A stretch of DNA of 64,000 bases. Origin: Thermomucor indicae-seudaticae. Its lineage: Eukaryota; Mucoromycota; Mucoromycetes; Mucorales; Lichtheimiaceae. Positions 37,075-49,213 of this stretch are shown here, piece after piece; within the stretch, counting starts at the first letter, position 1; the number at the start of each line of letters is the position of its first letter. The position numbers and the translations under genes are program-made. Location of the stretch: assembly GCA_000787465.1 (NCBI GenBank), contig JSYX01000089.1, positions 16,752 to 80,751 of the forward strand, given 5' to 3'. The notes beneath the pieces are model-generated. The model did no database searches. It was not told the DNA's origin and saw only the letters and a list, made by a program, of their open reading frames with translations.

Positions 37075-39067
37075 ATGACAGACAACTTTTGTTTCGCGCT
37101 GTTGCGCATAACAGCTCTTCAAGTTCTGCAGTCGGCAGGATTCGAATCGGCTCACATTGATCCAACAAACATCCTTACTGATCTTCTAAGAAATTACGTC
37201 GAATTACTCGGAGCAACTACTTCGGCATACGCGCGGCTTGGTGGACGAGCGACTGGAAACATCTGGGATGTCATCAATGGCTTAGAGGAATTAGGCGTCG
37301 ATTTAAACAGTTTAAAGGAATGGTTGGATGAAGAAGGGAAGGCTTTAACACCAAGTTGGTCTGAACAATCAGATCCGGGACGAACTTTGGAAGGTAAAGA
37401 TTAATGCGTAAAATTATAGCGTCCTGATATCAAGTCTTGGCTAATTAAACGAACTGAACGAAGGTGTCGTAAAGGCTGGAAGAAAAGTCCACGACGAATC
37501 ATTGATATATGAATATGTTGACGTGCCAGACAACCTTTCTGATACTGGCGAGGAGGAGGATTATGATACCATTATGGATGCAGCACCTGAAAGTCCAGTT
37601 AGTAGTGATGCAGAAGATACAAAGGAGAACAGTCAGTCGACGGACTCCCCAAAGACACCAACCGAAGCTGGACCGGAAGAAGAAGACAAAGGTTTGCCAG
37701 ACTATATTCCAAAGTATTTTCCACCTTTCCCAACAACCTCCAAAGATGATGAAATCGCCCCTCAACTTCCGCGACAGTTACCCGTTGCATCCGCACCTGT
37801 TACAGCATTATCTGCACCGACCACCAATTCTAATGCTTCTGCTCCTATCATAGTAAAAAACCGACGAAAGCCAGTAAATAACCCGTTCACACACGTTGTG
37901 CCGTTTGAAGACTCGACATTAGCCACCGACAAAACAAACTCATTATCTCTAACGTTAACGGAAGACGCTGAAACGCGGCCAACATCGGTTAATAAGCGGC
38001 GTAAATTATCAACTATGAGTATACCCATGAGGAACGCTTTGGAAGCGGTATCCAAGAAAGGTGACCACGACCAAGTGAAAAAGAAGCCGACGACAGCTTT
38101 TTCAGGGAATTATGCCATGTTTCGAAAGTTCACGCAGGATGATGCTGCTCCCGGGAACACAATGTTTGGAAACAGCACCGGAATGCTTGGAGAACTTTTG
38201 CGGCATGTAGCGCCACCGGCAATGGTCTCGAAGTTGTCTGCTCCTAACCTACTGGTTGATGTTGCATCTACTTATACATCCAATCAACCTACCAATACTG
38301 CATCAGCAACAGCTGAAACTAACGGTAATGCAGCAACTTCAGCCAAGGATACTGGCGTCAGTCAATCAACGTCTGGTTCAATGCTTGCTTCATTAGCTGG
38401 CGGTCAATATAGCAAAAAGTCGCATCAAGCAGCATCGGTTAGCAGCGCAGCGAGCAGTACTATACCGGCGCGGGTCACAGCGGCTCCGCCTACCCATACT
38501 GCAGCAACAACTGCTACCACAAATATGAACTCTCAATATAATATACCAACATCAACACCTGCGAGCACGTCCTCCTCTATAGAGTCTGGCCCCGGCAGGA
38601 ACTCCAAGCCCGCTCTTACTCCCATATCATTGGCATCTCTGTCTGCGTCACCTGATTACGATGCTAAGAAGAAGAAGAAGTTGCCTAAACTCACTCTTAA
38701 TCTCAACAATAATGAAGCTACCGCAACGCAATCGCCATCCCATTCCGCTGATTACGTATCATCACCTGTATCTGCATTAAACACACCCAAGATTCGTTTC
38801 AAGATCAAGGCACCAGAACCATCCGAACGACCACCAGAAAATCAAAGCATCCCAAGTGGGCCAGCAGTAGCAGCTCGAAGTAGTAATGATAATGATGGAG
38901 GTGAAGTGATTCATTGCATTTGTGATAACCCTACGATCGACTATGGTACCTTTATGATTGCGTGTGACCAATGTGGAGTATGGTTTCATGGCAACTGCGT
39001 TGGTATTGCTGAAAGCGATAATATCGAAGAATGGTTTTGCAGTCGCTGTAGACCGCGACGACAATAA
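37075..39067 (+). CDS. TAF3: TFIID subunit 3 (TAF3) with histone fold and PHD finger
   Basis: This is a TFIID component of the Pol II pre-initiation complex. There are two exons (37075-37393, 37464-39067), 640 aa. Residues about 1-75 form a bromodomain-associated histone fold: FALLRITALQVLQSAGFESA, IDPTNILTDLLRNYVELLGA, TTSAYARLGGRATGNIWDVI. A long Ser/Thr/Ala/Pro-rich middle with KKKKLPKLTLNLNN-type basic patches follows. The last ~50 residues are a C4HC3 PHD finger. CICD leads to YGTFMIACDQCGVWFHGNCV and then EEWFCSRC. The Tyr, Met and Trp positions are those of H3K4me3-binding PHDs. Animal TAF3 has the same architecture, whereas budding-yeast Taf3 lacks the PHD. The stop is 150 bp from the convergent acyl-CoA synthetase stop. 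Confidence 0.88.
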
Positions 39068-39217
39068 AGTAATAAACCTTTTTGTTATTATGGAGATTAC
39101 AATGTTGGGGCTTCGGATAAGGGGTCTAGTGGTAGAGGTTATTTTGATTGCGTTGAGATCCTTTGCAACAGATTCAATTTTAGCTGTAAAGGTTCGACTA
39201 GGCCATGAAAAGAAGAC

Positions 39218-41632
39218 TTACATTTGATTTAATTGTTCTGCGTACGCCTGCGTGATTTCCTTGCGCTTCAGCTTTTGCGCAGCAGTAAGAAGTCCCTACA
39301 TGCAAGTAGATATGAATCTTAGGAGTATGATCTCGGGATGATTGCACAATCTCTTACCATTTCCGTGGTCCATAGGTCCTTGCATAGCCAGACGTCGTGA
39401 ATTATCTCAGCACCTTTGAGACCGGAATCTTTGGCTTGAGCCTGCAACAACTGCAAGACAAGCCGCCGTACTCTCTTATCTTCACATAATGCTGCCCAGT
39501 CTTCAATCTGAATTCCATGAGAGGCAACAAACTCGCGCAACGGCTTTTCGGCAGGGACTACTAAAGCCACGGGTCTTGGGTATAGCGGGTCGACATGAAG
39601 GCAAAAGTTCTCTACCAAGGGGCATGGTTTGTACACGCTTTCCACTTTCTCAAGCGCGATATATTCGCCGTGACTAAGCTTGACCAAGTTCTTCTTGCGG
39701 TCAATGATAGTAAGAGTTCCGGCTGAATTCCACTGTCCAATGTCGCTTGTCTTAAGCCAACCGTCAGCAGTCAAAGTCTCACGGGTGAGTTCAGGTTGCC
39801 GGTAGTAGCCAGAAGTAACCGATGGGCCCCTGATCCATATTTCGCCCTGGGGTATTCCTTTGCCTGTCGTGAAATAACCAAGTTCTGGTACATCGACAAG
39901 TTTTACTTCCACGCAAGGAACAGGTGCGCCCACGTGTCCCAGACCAAACTGTTCCGGAGCCATGAGGGAGCACATACTTTCCACATATGCAAATGTGGAT
40001 CGTTACTTGATGCTTTGTCTAAACAAAAGTAGGTTGGACTTACCCGCAACTAATGCATTGGTTATGGCTATGAGAAGACTGTTCGATATTGTAAAGTAAG
40101 CGCTTTACCTTTCTGTCATTCCATATCCACAGATAATGGGGGCCAAGCAAAGAGATAAGAACCTTTGCGTTTCTGGGGAAAGCGGTGCACCACCGGAAAG
40201 GCCATAGCGGAGCCTTCCGCCTAGCTGTTTTTTGACATTATTGAAAACGATCTTGTCCAGAAAACCCGTCGGCAGGCCTTTATCAGTCAGGTAGCTCTTC
40301 AACTCCAGTGCACCACTGAATATCTTTTGCACGCGCGGCCCTCTTTCGGCCACTTTTGCCAAAACAGTCTTACGAATCGTCTCCCAAACCTGTGGCACGC
40401 CTGTCATGATACTCGGAGCAAACTCTTGCAGATCACCACGACAGTTGCGGACAGACTGATCCGTAAGTGTCCGGATGGATCCGTAGCCGAGCGTCACGCC
40501 CAGAAATATGCACAAGTTCTCAACAAGAAATTCCAAAACATGCGCAAGCGGCAGATAAGCCATCATGGTATCGTTAGCTTCGATCAAATGTTGCAGCAAC
40601 CTGGATATACCAGCAACTGGGTTGATTATCACGGTAAATATTTGTGTCTCATACAGGGCTCTCCTTAATGTGTGTGTATATACATGAATGAACTTACCAG
40701 CAGCCACCACATTCTTATGCGTCAGTACCACGCCCTTCGGGTTACCGGTGCTTCCGCTGGTATACATAATACAGCTAATATCTTCCGCTTTCGGCTTGAC
40801 AATATCCACAGGCGTGCTTTGACCGATATTCAGCAAGTCTTCGAACGCATAGACCTCCTCAATTTTGGGGTCCTTCTTCAACCTAGCAATGACTTCCTCG
40901 TCACCTTTGCCGCGGTAGATGACATATCTAATGTTGTTACACTTTGGCAAGATACTTTCAAAGATTGTCAGCTGGTCTCCGTTGAGGAAACATGCCATGG
41001 TCTCGGTCTCATTGATGGAGTGCAAAAGCCCTTCAGGACCAAGGGTATCATAAGCCGTGACGATCGTAATGGATTGAGTAAATGCGCCTATGGAACCCGT
41101 TAGCTGCCTGTATCTGTCGTGAGCAAAGAACGCCCTATTCACCATGTGCCATCAACATCCACTCTACGCTATCCCCATAGTTGACAAACGCAAGAATAGT
41201 TAGTGATCCTCGCTTACGTATCAGTATAGCATCCTTATACCTCGTCGATGCGAATATATGAAGCCGATCATCCTTTTTCATTCCCAATTTCCGCAGACCA
41301 GCGCCGACAGCCTTGGCTAGTTCCAATGCTTCAAGATATGAGTAGTAATGGTATTGGCTCAGCTGGAAGTAAGTCCACTTTTTCGTCTCCTGCTTGCCGT
41401 CTGCACGACTGATCTGCTTCTCCTCATTAAACGTGTCCTCCAGTTTTCGATAGCCGAATGCGTGCCGATGTTTGTACGATGCGGCTGCAAAGGTAAGTAC
41501 ATCATGGAGGGTCTCGACGCCGTCGGCAGGACACGACATGAGCTCGTCGGCAGAGAGGATCGATCGTCGCACTGGCGATTCTCCGGCCTTGCTATTCGTA
41601 TCAACAGTAACAGAGTAGAGTCTTTGTACCAT
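39218..41632 (-). CDS. Long-chain fatty acid-CoA ligase
   Basis: This is an ACSL/Faa1-type enzyme that activates long-chain fatty acids with ATP and CoA for lipid synthesis or beta-oxidation. The start at 41632 gives MVQRLYSVTVDTNSKAGESP. The AMP-binding P-loop motif is CIMYTSGSTGNPKGVVLTHK. MMAYLPLAHVLEFLVENLCI, RYGLSGGAPLSPETQRFLSL, LAPIICGYGMTE and the adenylate motif DGWLKTSDIGQWNSAGTLTI all follow. Then come DRKKNLVKLSHGEYIALEKV and a C-terminal tail ending AYAEQLNQM. Introns interrupt the N-terminal third and the region after KNVVAA. No PTS1 or presequence is evident. With the acyl-CoA oxidase and dehydrogenase it makes this window rich in fatty-acid genes, though not as a cluster. Confidence 0.92.
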
Positions 41633-44357
41633 ATTTGTAGCAGTTCACTCGGTAACTTGCAACAAAAAGAGTGCCACCAAGAAGAAAGGGATACTCTCAA
41701 ATTTAAGCGCGTTGGCGGCGAATCTTCACATGCTGGTGTCACCGATTCAAGCCGACCTGCTTTAAACCAGAATCTCAGGACCAACTGAAGCTTTCTTCAT
41801 CCTCAAGCCATATTTCTAGTGCTAGAAGCGCTGTTTGATATGATCACTTTTATCAGAATATCAGTGCCACCTGACAAGAATGGTTACGGGGTATGAACAC
41901 GTAAAAGGCGTAAGTCCAATCACGGCAAGAGCCCCGAATGGATCCGCTCGCCGGCGCACCGTAGTGCCTTGGCGGCTTCACAACATGTAGTCCAGTGTAG
42001 CAGTGACTGGCTATATAATTTGAGGGTCGCGATGCACAAGGCTTCCAACCATCTGGAAGACATCTTGTCAGCAGCCGGAGTACGCAAAAGGAAATAATGT
42101 ACAAAGTAAGAGTCAAATATGGATAAAAGCGAAACATAAGGATGGACTTACAAAGCTTTGCAGATCCAGCGAGTCTTACACGCAAAGTATGTAAGAAACA
42201 TATGACGCGCACTGCTGATAAAAGGAAAATACTTGAGGCTTGGACATCACTGCACTTACTGCACAGCCTTGATCGAGCACGTAGGCTCAACTTTTGTCCC
42301 AGGCGGTTTACTCTGAAAGACGATCAGTGACAGGTGTAAGAAAGATCAACGCTTCCCCAAGAACAGGATACAGTACCTGCTCGATGTAGTGATCACCCCG
42401 GTGGATGCAAAAGGTGACCACTACAATGAGCGATCACTATATATATTTAGTGATATTTATTTACCAACAAAATTGGTGGAATTGAAAAGATATAACTATA
42501 TCGAACGATCAGTATATAACTGATCAGTATATCGAGCGGGCACGGTACGCGTCTTTGGATGAGTGGCTGGCGAGTAAGGAGTAACTGGTCATGTGGTGTG
42601 GTCCCTCGTGTTCCCCTGTTTGGTACCCTCTTTGGAAACTTTCCAGGACCCACGGAGGCCAAGAACCCAGTTTCTTAGGCTGTCCTTGCAGCCATGCCAC
42701 CTTATCTGCAGGAGATACAAGGATGGCCGCTCAAGGCTGATGGGCAACCCTTGGAGGTGGAAGAAGTTGAGAACACTCAGTGACATTGAGACTCTAAGGA
42801 ACATGTTACTTGGTGCTCGTTAGATCTATTGTTCGATTCAAACTTTATTTTTGCCGGGCCATGTCGCGCATAAAATATTTAATGAATCATTTGATCGATA
42901 TTCAAGCGTACAATTTCCAAGAATGTCAGTCGAAGCATAATAGCGAATAGCTGCAACATTTGACGCGTAATCATCCCTTTGGATGAAATATGCAACTCCT
43001 TAACTGCATCGCCTTGCAAATGCAGACATCGTTCAGGTGGTCAAGAGTTATATCAAAAACAGCCGGAGATTGCTTGATCGACAGCGCCTCTACTAGCACG
43101 GACACGCTCTGGTGATGTGGACCAACTTAAAAGAAGTAAAACTTTCACAAGCTGCGGATCTTCCGGATAAATAACTTATCCTGCAGCATTCGAATTGATA
43201 TCTTGCGAGCATTTCCACTCGCGCATTTTTCAAACACTTTATCATAGCTCTACAATTCTGTCCAACCAATGTCGTTCAATACGCAGATAGCCTTCATGAG
43301 AGTTGCTACAGCACAGCCTGCTTTCTCGGCTCCCGAGAGTGTTCCTATTTGTTCATTTGAAAAATGGAGCAACTCCCAACATTAAGCGCCCAAGGCTGCA
43401 AGCGTATTTGAGTATTCATCAGAGGGTTTTTTGGCTTTTGAGTTGATCATGACTTCCAAGAAAATGACGATGTCGTCATAAAAACTCCTACCCAGGACAG
43501 CGCTGTGGTCGCGCATGTATCGTGGACCCAAACCCGGGCGACTTAGATTACGGTACGACTTCCACAAATCGTGGAACTCTGTTCCCGAGAACTTCCATCC
43601 TTACAAAACGGAACGTACCAAGTGCAGACTAGGATTATGGTTGTTTATACGTATTGTCTTCTGTACTTGACGATGCAACAATCATTTCTGTTAAATCGAG
43701 GCAAACGTCCAAAGCGGACGCTGCAACGTGGAGCACAGCATAGTGGTTCCGACGAAATAATAATCTGGAAGGATGACAGCTGTTCAGCTTGATCGATGTG
43801 GTGAATAAGTGGCGTACTGGACGCACTCCTCGCATGGCATTTGTGCGGCGTGACAGGAGTGATGAAAGCTATCTTGGAAAGCAGCGTGAGTTGTATGTCC
43901 CTGAACATCACATATAGATCTTCATCGGCTGGCATTTCAGTCTATGAGAGTGTCATGTCTGCCGATATAGCACTGCAAGCACGAAGCAAGTGAACCTCAC
44001 GATTGTGCTTCTATCGATGTCCTATTCTTCCATGTTTATAAAAGACCCAAATAGGACAAGCCTGTCAGTTGCGTTTTATTTAGCGTTTTCAATTCTCGTC
44101 TTACGAGGACTTGAGATACTACCGGTTTCCTGTTAATACTCATAGTGTAAGTACTAAGGCTTTCGCTCTCATAAAACAGCGAAACCTGAACAAAACCTTT
44201 TTTTTAGTTTTCAGCACGAGCGCGCCTGAATAAGTTCAGAGGTATGGAGGACTGAGTGCCGCAAAAAGAATCACTAAACTCTTAGAGAGCGCGTAGACAG
44301 ATGGTATATAGCGTCTAGACAGGCCCTTATGGAAGATATCGAAACCTTACAGAACTG
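41633..44357. other. 2.7-kb gene-poor region carrying a MITE
   Basis: Apart from the 175-bp MITE listed separately, I see only short frames. Two minus-strand stretches read coding-like: FRDIQLTLLSKIAFITPVTP (about 43910-43850) and RDHSAVLGRSFYDDIVIFLE (about 43520-43450). They lie in different frames with no clear splice link, so I treat them as possible relics. A plus frame at 42593-42823 follows the MITE and is unassigned. Confidence 0.4.
42371..42545. mobile_element. TA-flanked MITE (Tc1/mariner-like), 175 bp
   Basis: The 25-bp ends are inverted copies: 42371-42395 reads CAGTACCTGCTCGATGTAGT and onward. The reverse complement of 42521-42545 reads CCGTGCCCGCTCGATATACT and onward, with 20 of 25 positions matching. 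A TA dinucleotide abuts both ends (42369-42370 and 42546-42547), as expected for the TA target of Tc1/mariner elements. Inside are further inverted repeats, such as TAGTGATCACC paired with GGTGACCACTA and an AT-rich palindrome around ATCACTATATATATTTAGTG. There is no coding capacity. The family is unknown. Confidence 0.75.
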
Positions 44358-47300
44358 ATGACGAAGTCAATGCTCGAATCATGCTGTGTGCCTAACTCTG
44401 GATACTTTCGGTTTCACAGTCAAAAGAATTTAACCGAGTTGATCTCCGTCGGGAAGGGAACGGATAACGAAGAAATGTCTACTGTTAATGCTTTCGAGGC
44501 AATTCTTCGGCATGCCTACATTAACGTGTATTCGAGCCGACAAGTGAGTGATCTCGTTATTCGTGTTCTTCAAATTGGTCCAAGCAAATTTTGAGCTTTC
44601 TTTTTTGTATAACATAGTGGGCCGAGCCTACTAGAGAATGCCTTCAAAAAGCAGACACGGATCTAAGCAACGAATTATGTGGTACGATAGTTTGCGCATC
44701 CCCGTCATTGTAGCTTTCAGGCATATCAACAATCATTCTCGGTTTCACTTATTCATTATACACCATGCAGATTTGCTTCTGAGTCAGTTTTTTACGCAAA
44801 CACAAGTTTCGGAACCGCTTCTCGAACGATATCTCGCATTTGCAGTAACGGGTCATGATGAGCCTCCGCGCGTTAATGCCTGGTTCAGCAGAGACATTAC
44901 GAAGGGACAATCCTTGCTGATTCAACCCAAAGTTTTCCTGTCGAGTTTAGTTCGCTTTGTTGATGCAACCGCAATCAAAAACCCGTATCAATGGTCGCAC
45001 ATACTGAAATGCCTTCCTAGTGTCTTGTCCAGCATTGATTCGGATCGGATAATATCAGAAATGCTAACCAGAAATGCACAACAACAATCAAAATCATATG
45101 AGAGAACCGAATGGCCGCGTATCTTGTGCGACGTATTCATCATGCTATCTCGAATTGTTGCGGTTGGGTTGTATCGTGAATACTACTGTGCCAGTAAAGA
45201 TATCAAACAAGAAGATACCCAGGCCTCCGCAATACCAACTGGGGTATCCTCTCAGGTGATGGGAGGCAATACTCAACCAGGCGATTCGTTACCGTTCAAC
45301 TGCACAATGTCTCAGCGGTCCGCGTTCGATCCAGACGCAACAATTGAATTAGATAGCTTTGCCACTGAAAACCACTCGCAATCTGGAGGATTAGGGAACA
45401 TTGCCGATACGCACAGCATAAACGATTCCAGTCAAGCAACTGTGGCGGACAGTAACCATATAGAAACAATGAACGCTATAATGGCAGCCCATATCATGGT
45501 GGATCTAATTGAAAAGAAGGGTGCGAAAAGGATATTTGAAGTAATGAAGAGCCAACAAAAGAGATCTGGGACATACACGCCAGACAATTCTGGTAACGGA
45601 ATACACGTTGGTTTCAGTAATGGGAAACGTCGCTGACGCTCGCTTTAACGCTTACAGAAGAGCCTTGGGCAACATGCCAAGCTATTCTGGCACCCCCAAC
45701 GCCCGCAGCAAAGTCTTCAAGCGCTACTTCCGAGATACTACAAAATCCTCATATTCAGAAATTATTAGTTCTCGTCAATCGGTTAACGGATCGCGAACTC
45801 GATCGTCGAATGGCCGTACACCTGAAATACCAAGAATTAGAGGATGAAGGCACTGCCCGAGCGCTTCCTAGTGCTGGACTGATGGCCTTTTTGTACCATT
45901 TGGTAGGAGACGCACAATATAAAAGCTATGAGCACACACCGACGGAAAATGGTTTCTAGGTGCAAATACGTCCGACACTTAACGACGAATATATACTAGA
46001 CTATCTAACAAAATTACAGTCAATCAAGGTAACTGTTTGAACGCCTTCGTACAAATGGTTATATATTTGACCTCGGGCTACGGCAGGGTTCTTTCGATGA
46101 GTCTTTCTATTTGGAGATATGGTTTACAGCTCTTACAGGCTTACGAGAAGCTTCTGTCAGCGCCCAACGCCCGGGTCCAGCAGCAACAGCTTTAGACAAC
46201 AGGAACGGTCACGGTACCGCACATGGCACCAAATCTGACGGTGACCATATAATGACCATCAGCAGAATGCTTTGGAGAAATCTGGTGCTAGTCAAGGTTA
46301 GTGGTATACATACGCTACGAAACCCAGTCCTGAAGTTAAGACGCCAATAGATACCAGACTTAATCCTCAAGTTACAACAACGCCGGCGAGGTTCACTACA
46401 GGAATCCGGCCTCCAGCCTCAATTCGGCCTGGATAAGAATCCGAGCTCGGTGGATATGGAGGTAGTACTTTGCGACAGTACTTTGTCAGATAATATGGTG
46501 TTCCCTAACTTCGTGGAAGTTTAATCCTTTAGAGTCGTCACTCATGGAGCTGAAATCGTTCAGCGGCCTATTGAATGGCTGCGGTCCCCAGCCATGCGTG
46601 TCAGATCTTTTCATATCGTCCTCAATTCCATCGAATCTAATTGAAAAAATCACAAATGGAAACAGTGAAGATGACGATGACGACGATATCATGAAAATGA
46701 TTAATGATATGAATAACACTGTCGATTTAAACACTCCAGACGTGACGAAAGCAATCCTTGCTATCAGTAACGAAAGCATTTTTACCAGCATCGTACGTGT
46801 CTGTGAGAGTTACGGATTCGTAAGAAAAGAAATCGCGGAAAAGTTACTGGATCAACCAACTGCCACGGTGAAAACGGAAAGCGGTCAGGGTGTCGAGGAT
46901 GACTTCGTGATGGATTCGTTTTTGATGGACGATCTTGATACGAAGCCGCAGTCAGAAAAGGTTGACGACATAGAAATCATATCGCAGGTAAGGGAGAATA
47001 GGGCGAGAATAACCATCCCAGTATCTAATTATGGTATACAGAATATCGAGCAACGGACGAGTTTGATAAACGAATCTGCGTCGCGCACTGCAATCAAAGA
47101 GCTGCTATATATAGGGCTGGTCTCCACCATTCACACTTTGAAAGTCATTGGTTACCTAATAGAGGTATTGTTCCATTATACCAGGATTACTTAACTGAGA
47201 TAAGCTCACTGTTCCCTTTATGTTTAGTTCCTGAACGAAAAGGCGACAAGGGGGGAGATGTACGCCCTTGCTAATCTGTGTGAGGTATTAGTTAGTTGCC

Positions 47301-49116
47301 CTGGTGCTATCGATGTAATTGGACAGCTGTACCATCCATTAGTACTATTGGCCCCACTGGAGCGAGTTATCAATCACTGGAGTGCGTCAGACAGCGACGT
47401 AGACATGGATAGCCATTCCGGAGATGGGAGCCAAAATGGAGATGATATGGACGGAATACGTACGCTCTATGGAAAATTTGGCAAAGTTTGGTCCTTTGTG
47501 GTACTCGTATTGGACAAATTCAACGTGAGTATTATACCACGACGTTGATTTTTGCATTTCTAACGGCCATAATACATTTAGCTGTATGGAAGTTTGGAAA
47601 GCGTGTTTAAAGATCGAACTGGCCTCTGTTATAAGATATTTACACAGGGACCGTGCGTTTATGGTCGGGATATCGCAATCGATGATCCGATGGAATCGTT
47701 CGTCCGTGAATGGCTAGCTGCGCTACTTGGAAACAGTGGATTATCGGATGGTTCGTTACGGCAAGTATAAGACTGTTACTGCATGAAGAAAGAAGAATCA
47801 TGCTGATGAATCAATGCATAGTGCATGGAGTCCTCAAATACTGGTTCTTGGAGCACCGACGCTGATATGGCGTATAATACTTTTACATGACAGGGGTCTC
47901 GTTGAAACCGGCAGGGTATTGGACATCATGACATACTTTCAGGAAAAGTTCCTGAGTTTTTCGTTATTGCCCGGTGTCATTGTGTTGCTGTGTGAAGCTT
48001 TGCTTGGTGCAAGTGCGTCGATCGCCCTTTCATGTCTCCATCAGCTTTTCATGACCGGAAAGCCTCGGGAGGAGCTCTTCATGATTTGCGGCAGTTTTGT
48101 GCTTGGATCATTGAAGAATGCAGCTGAACTTAAGCGCCAAGAACTGGTTGTCAAATACCGTACGGCAAATTTGTCCAGGCTCGGTGGAAAAATAGCAGAA
48201 ACGGCAGCGCAGTTTGATGCGCAAGTTCAACAGCTACAGAAACATATCAAAGACAAACTTGGAATAGAGGAAAGGGACGAGCAGACGCAGCACCATACGG
48301 AGACGGTATCGACCAATGTTACGAGCGACAATTTTTTCAGAAAGGCGCAGGAGATGTTTCGATATATCGTCAAGAGTGGAAGATCCATGTTTATGAGGGA
48401 TGTGGATGCAGACACAGTTGCACTTTGGGATCCATCCAAGGCACCCAAACAGACGATTACGCATTATCTGGACATGGTCCTGTTTCAAGTAGCATTGGAT
48501 GTGGGAGGACCTCATTGGTTTGTTAGCATGATTGTGGACGAGGTCTTGGAAGCCGGCAAAAGTGGAGGAGCTGTCCGTGCTGGTAAGAAAAGAGATTTTG
48601 GTTTATACTCGACTTAGAGCTTGGTCGACTAATCGAGAATACCACTAATAAGCTGAACTGGGGTCATGTCTGTTAACAACGCCGTTGACGTACTCGGATA
48701 AATCCCACACGGGTTGTCACAGTCTATTGCGGTGCTTATTGCAAGATGCCATTCCTTGTTCTCTGAGGAAATGCTCTAGGCAAAACGCTTCCTTCTTCCA
48801 GGGACAAACACTTGGTGTGTTCACCAGCGACTGTCTAGTATTAATGCACGGCCGCGGTAAAACGGAGTTGGAGCGTCGCTTTGTGGATGAATTTGGACGG
48901 CAGTTCTTTGAGACGCTGGTCGTCGACAGTGAAGATGCGCCACAAATAATCCACGGCAAAGAGTGTCTAAAGAATGAAAAAGTCGACAGGAGACTCTGTG
49001 GTGCTTTTGGAGAGTGGCCAGACTATGTGGTGCAAAGCCCTGTCTGGAGGGGTTTTGTCAAAGGACTAATGAGTAACCCTCTGGTCAACGAAGTATGGCC
49101 AAACACATTCATCTAG
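44358..49116 (+). CDS. Mediator complex subunit 5-like protein
   Basis: This large, multi-exon, mostly helical protein of roughly 1,300-1,450 residues would be nuclear. Continuous exons include LLERYLAFAVTGHDEPPRVN, LLVLVNRLTDRELDRRMAVH, LRQGSFDESFYLEIWFTALT, ISNESIFTSIVRVCESYGFV, APTLIWRIILLHDRGLVETG, PHWFVSMIVDEVLEAGKSGG joined to AELGSCLLTTPLT, and the end VNEVWPNTFI. Acidic low-complexity loops separate helical repeats. I call it Med5 (Nut1; tail module of Mediator) from size, helical-repeat layout and resemblance of several blocks to fungal Med5. No short diagnostic motif proves it. The first exons are uncertain: between 44590 and 44740 two different splices give different N-termini. One intron (47761-47821) is GC-AG. 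Another helical scaffold protein is possible. Confidence 0.5.
47761..47821 (+). other. GC-AG intron in the MED5-like gene
   Basis: The donor is TTACG/GCAAGT and the acceptor GCATAG/TGC. Removing the 61 bp keeps the frame (Leu-Arg-Ala-Trp-Ser-Pro). The overlapping GT donor (GTATAAG) would need a 31-bp intron or a frame change. Confidence 0.7.
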
Positions 49117-49213
49117 ATCACTCGTCACAACTTCTTTCTATTATTATTACCATCATTATTTCTGCATGTACATAGTAAAAACCTTCCATTCAAGGTGAAA
49201 ATAAAGGAAATTT

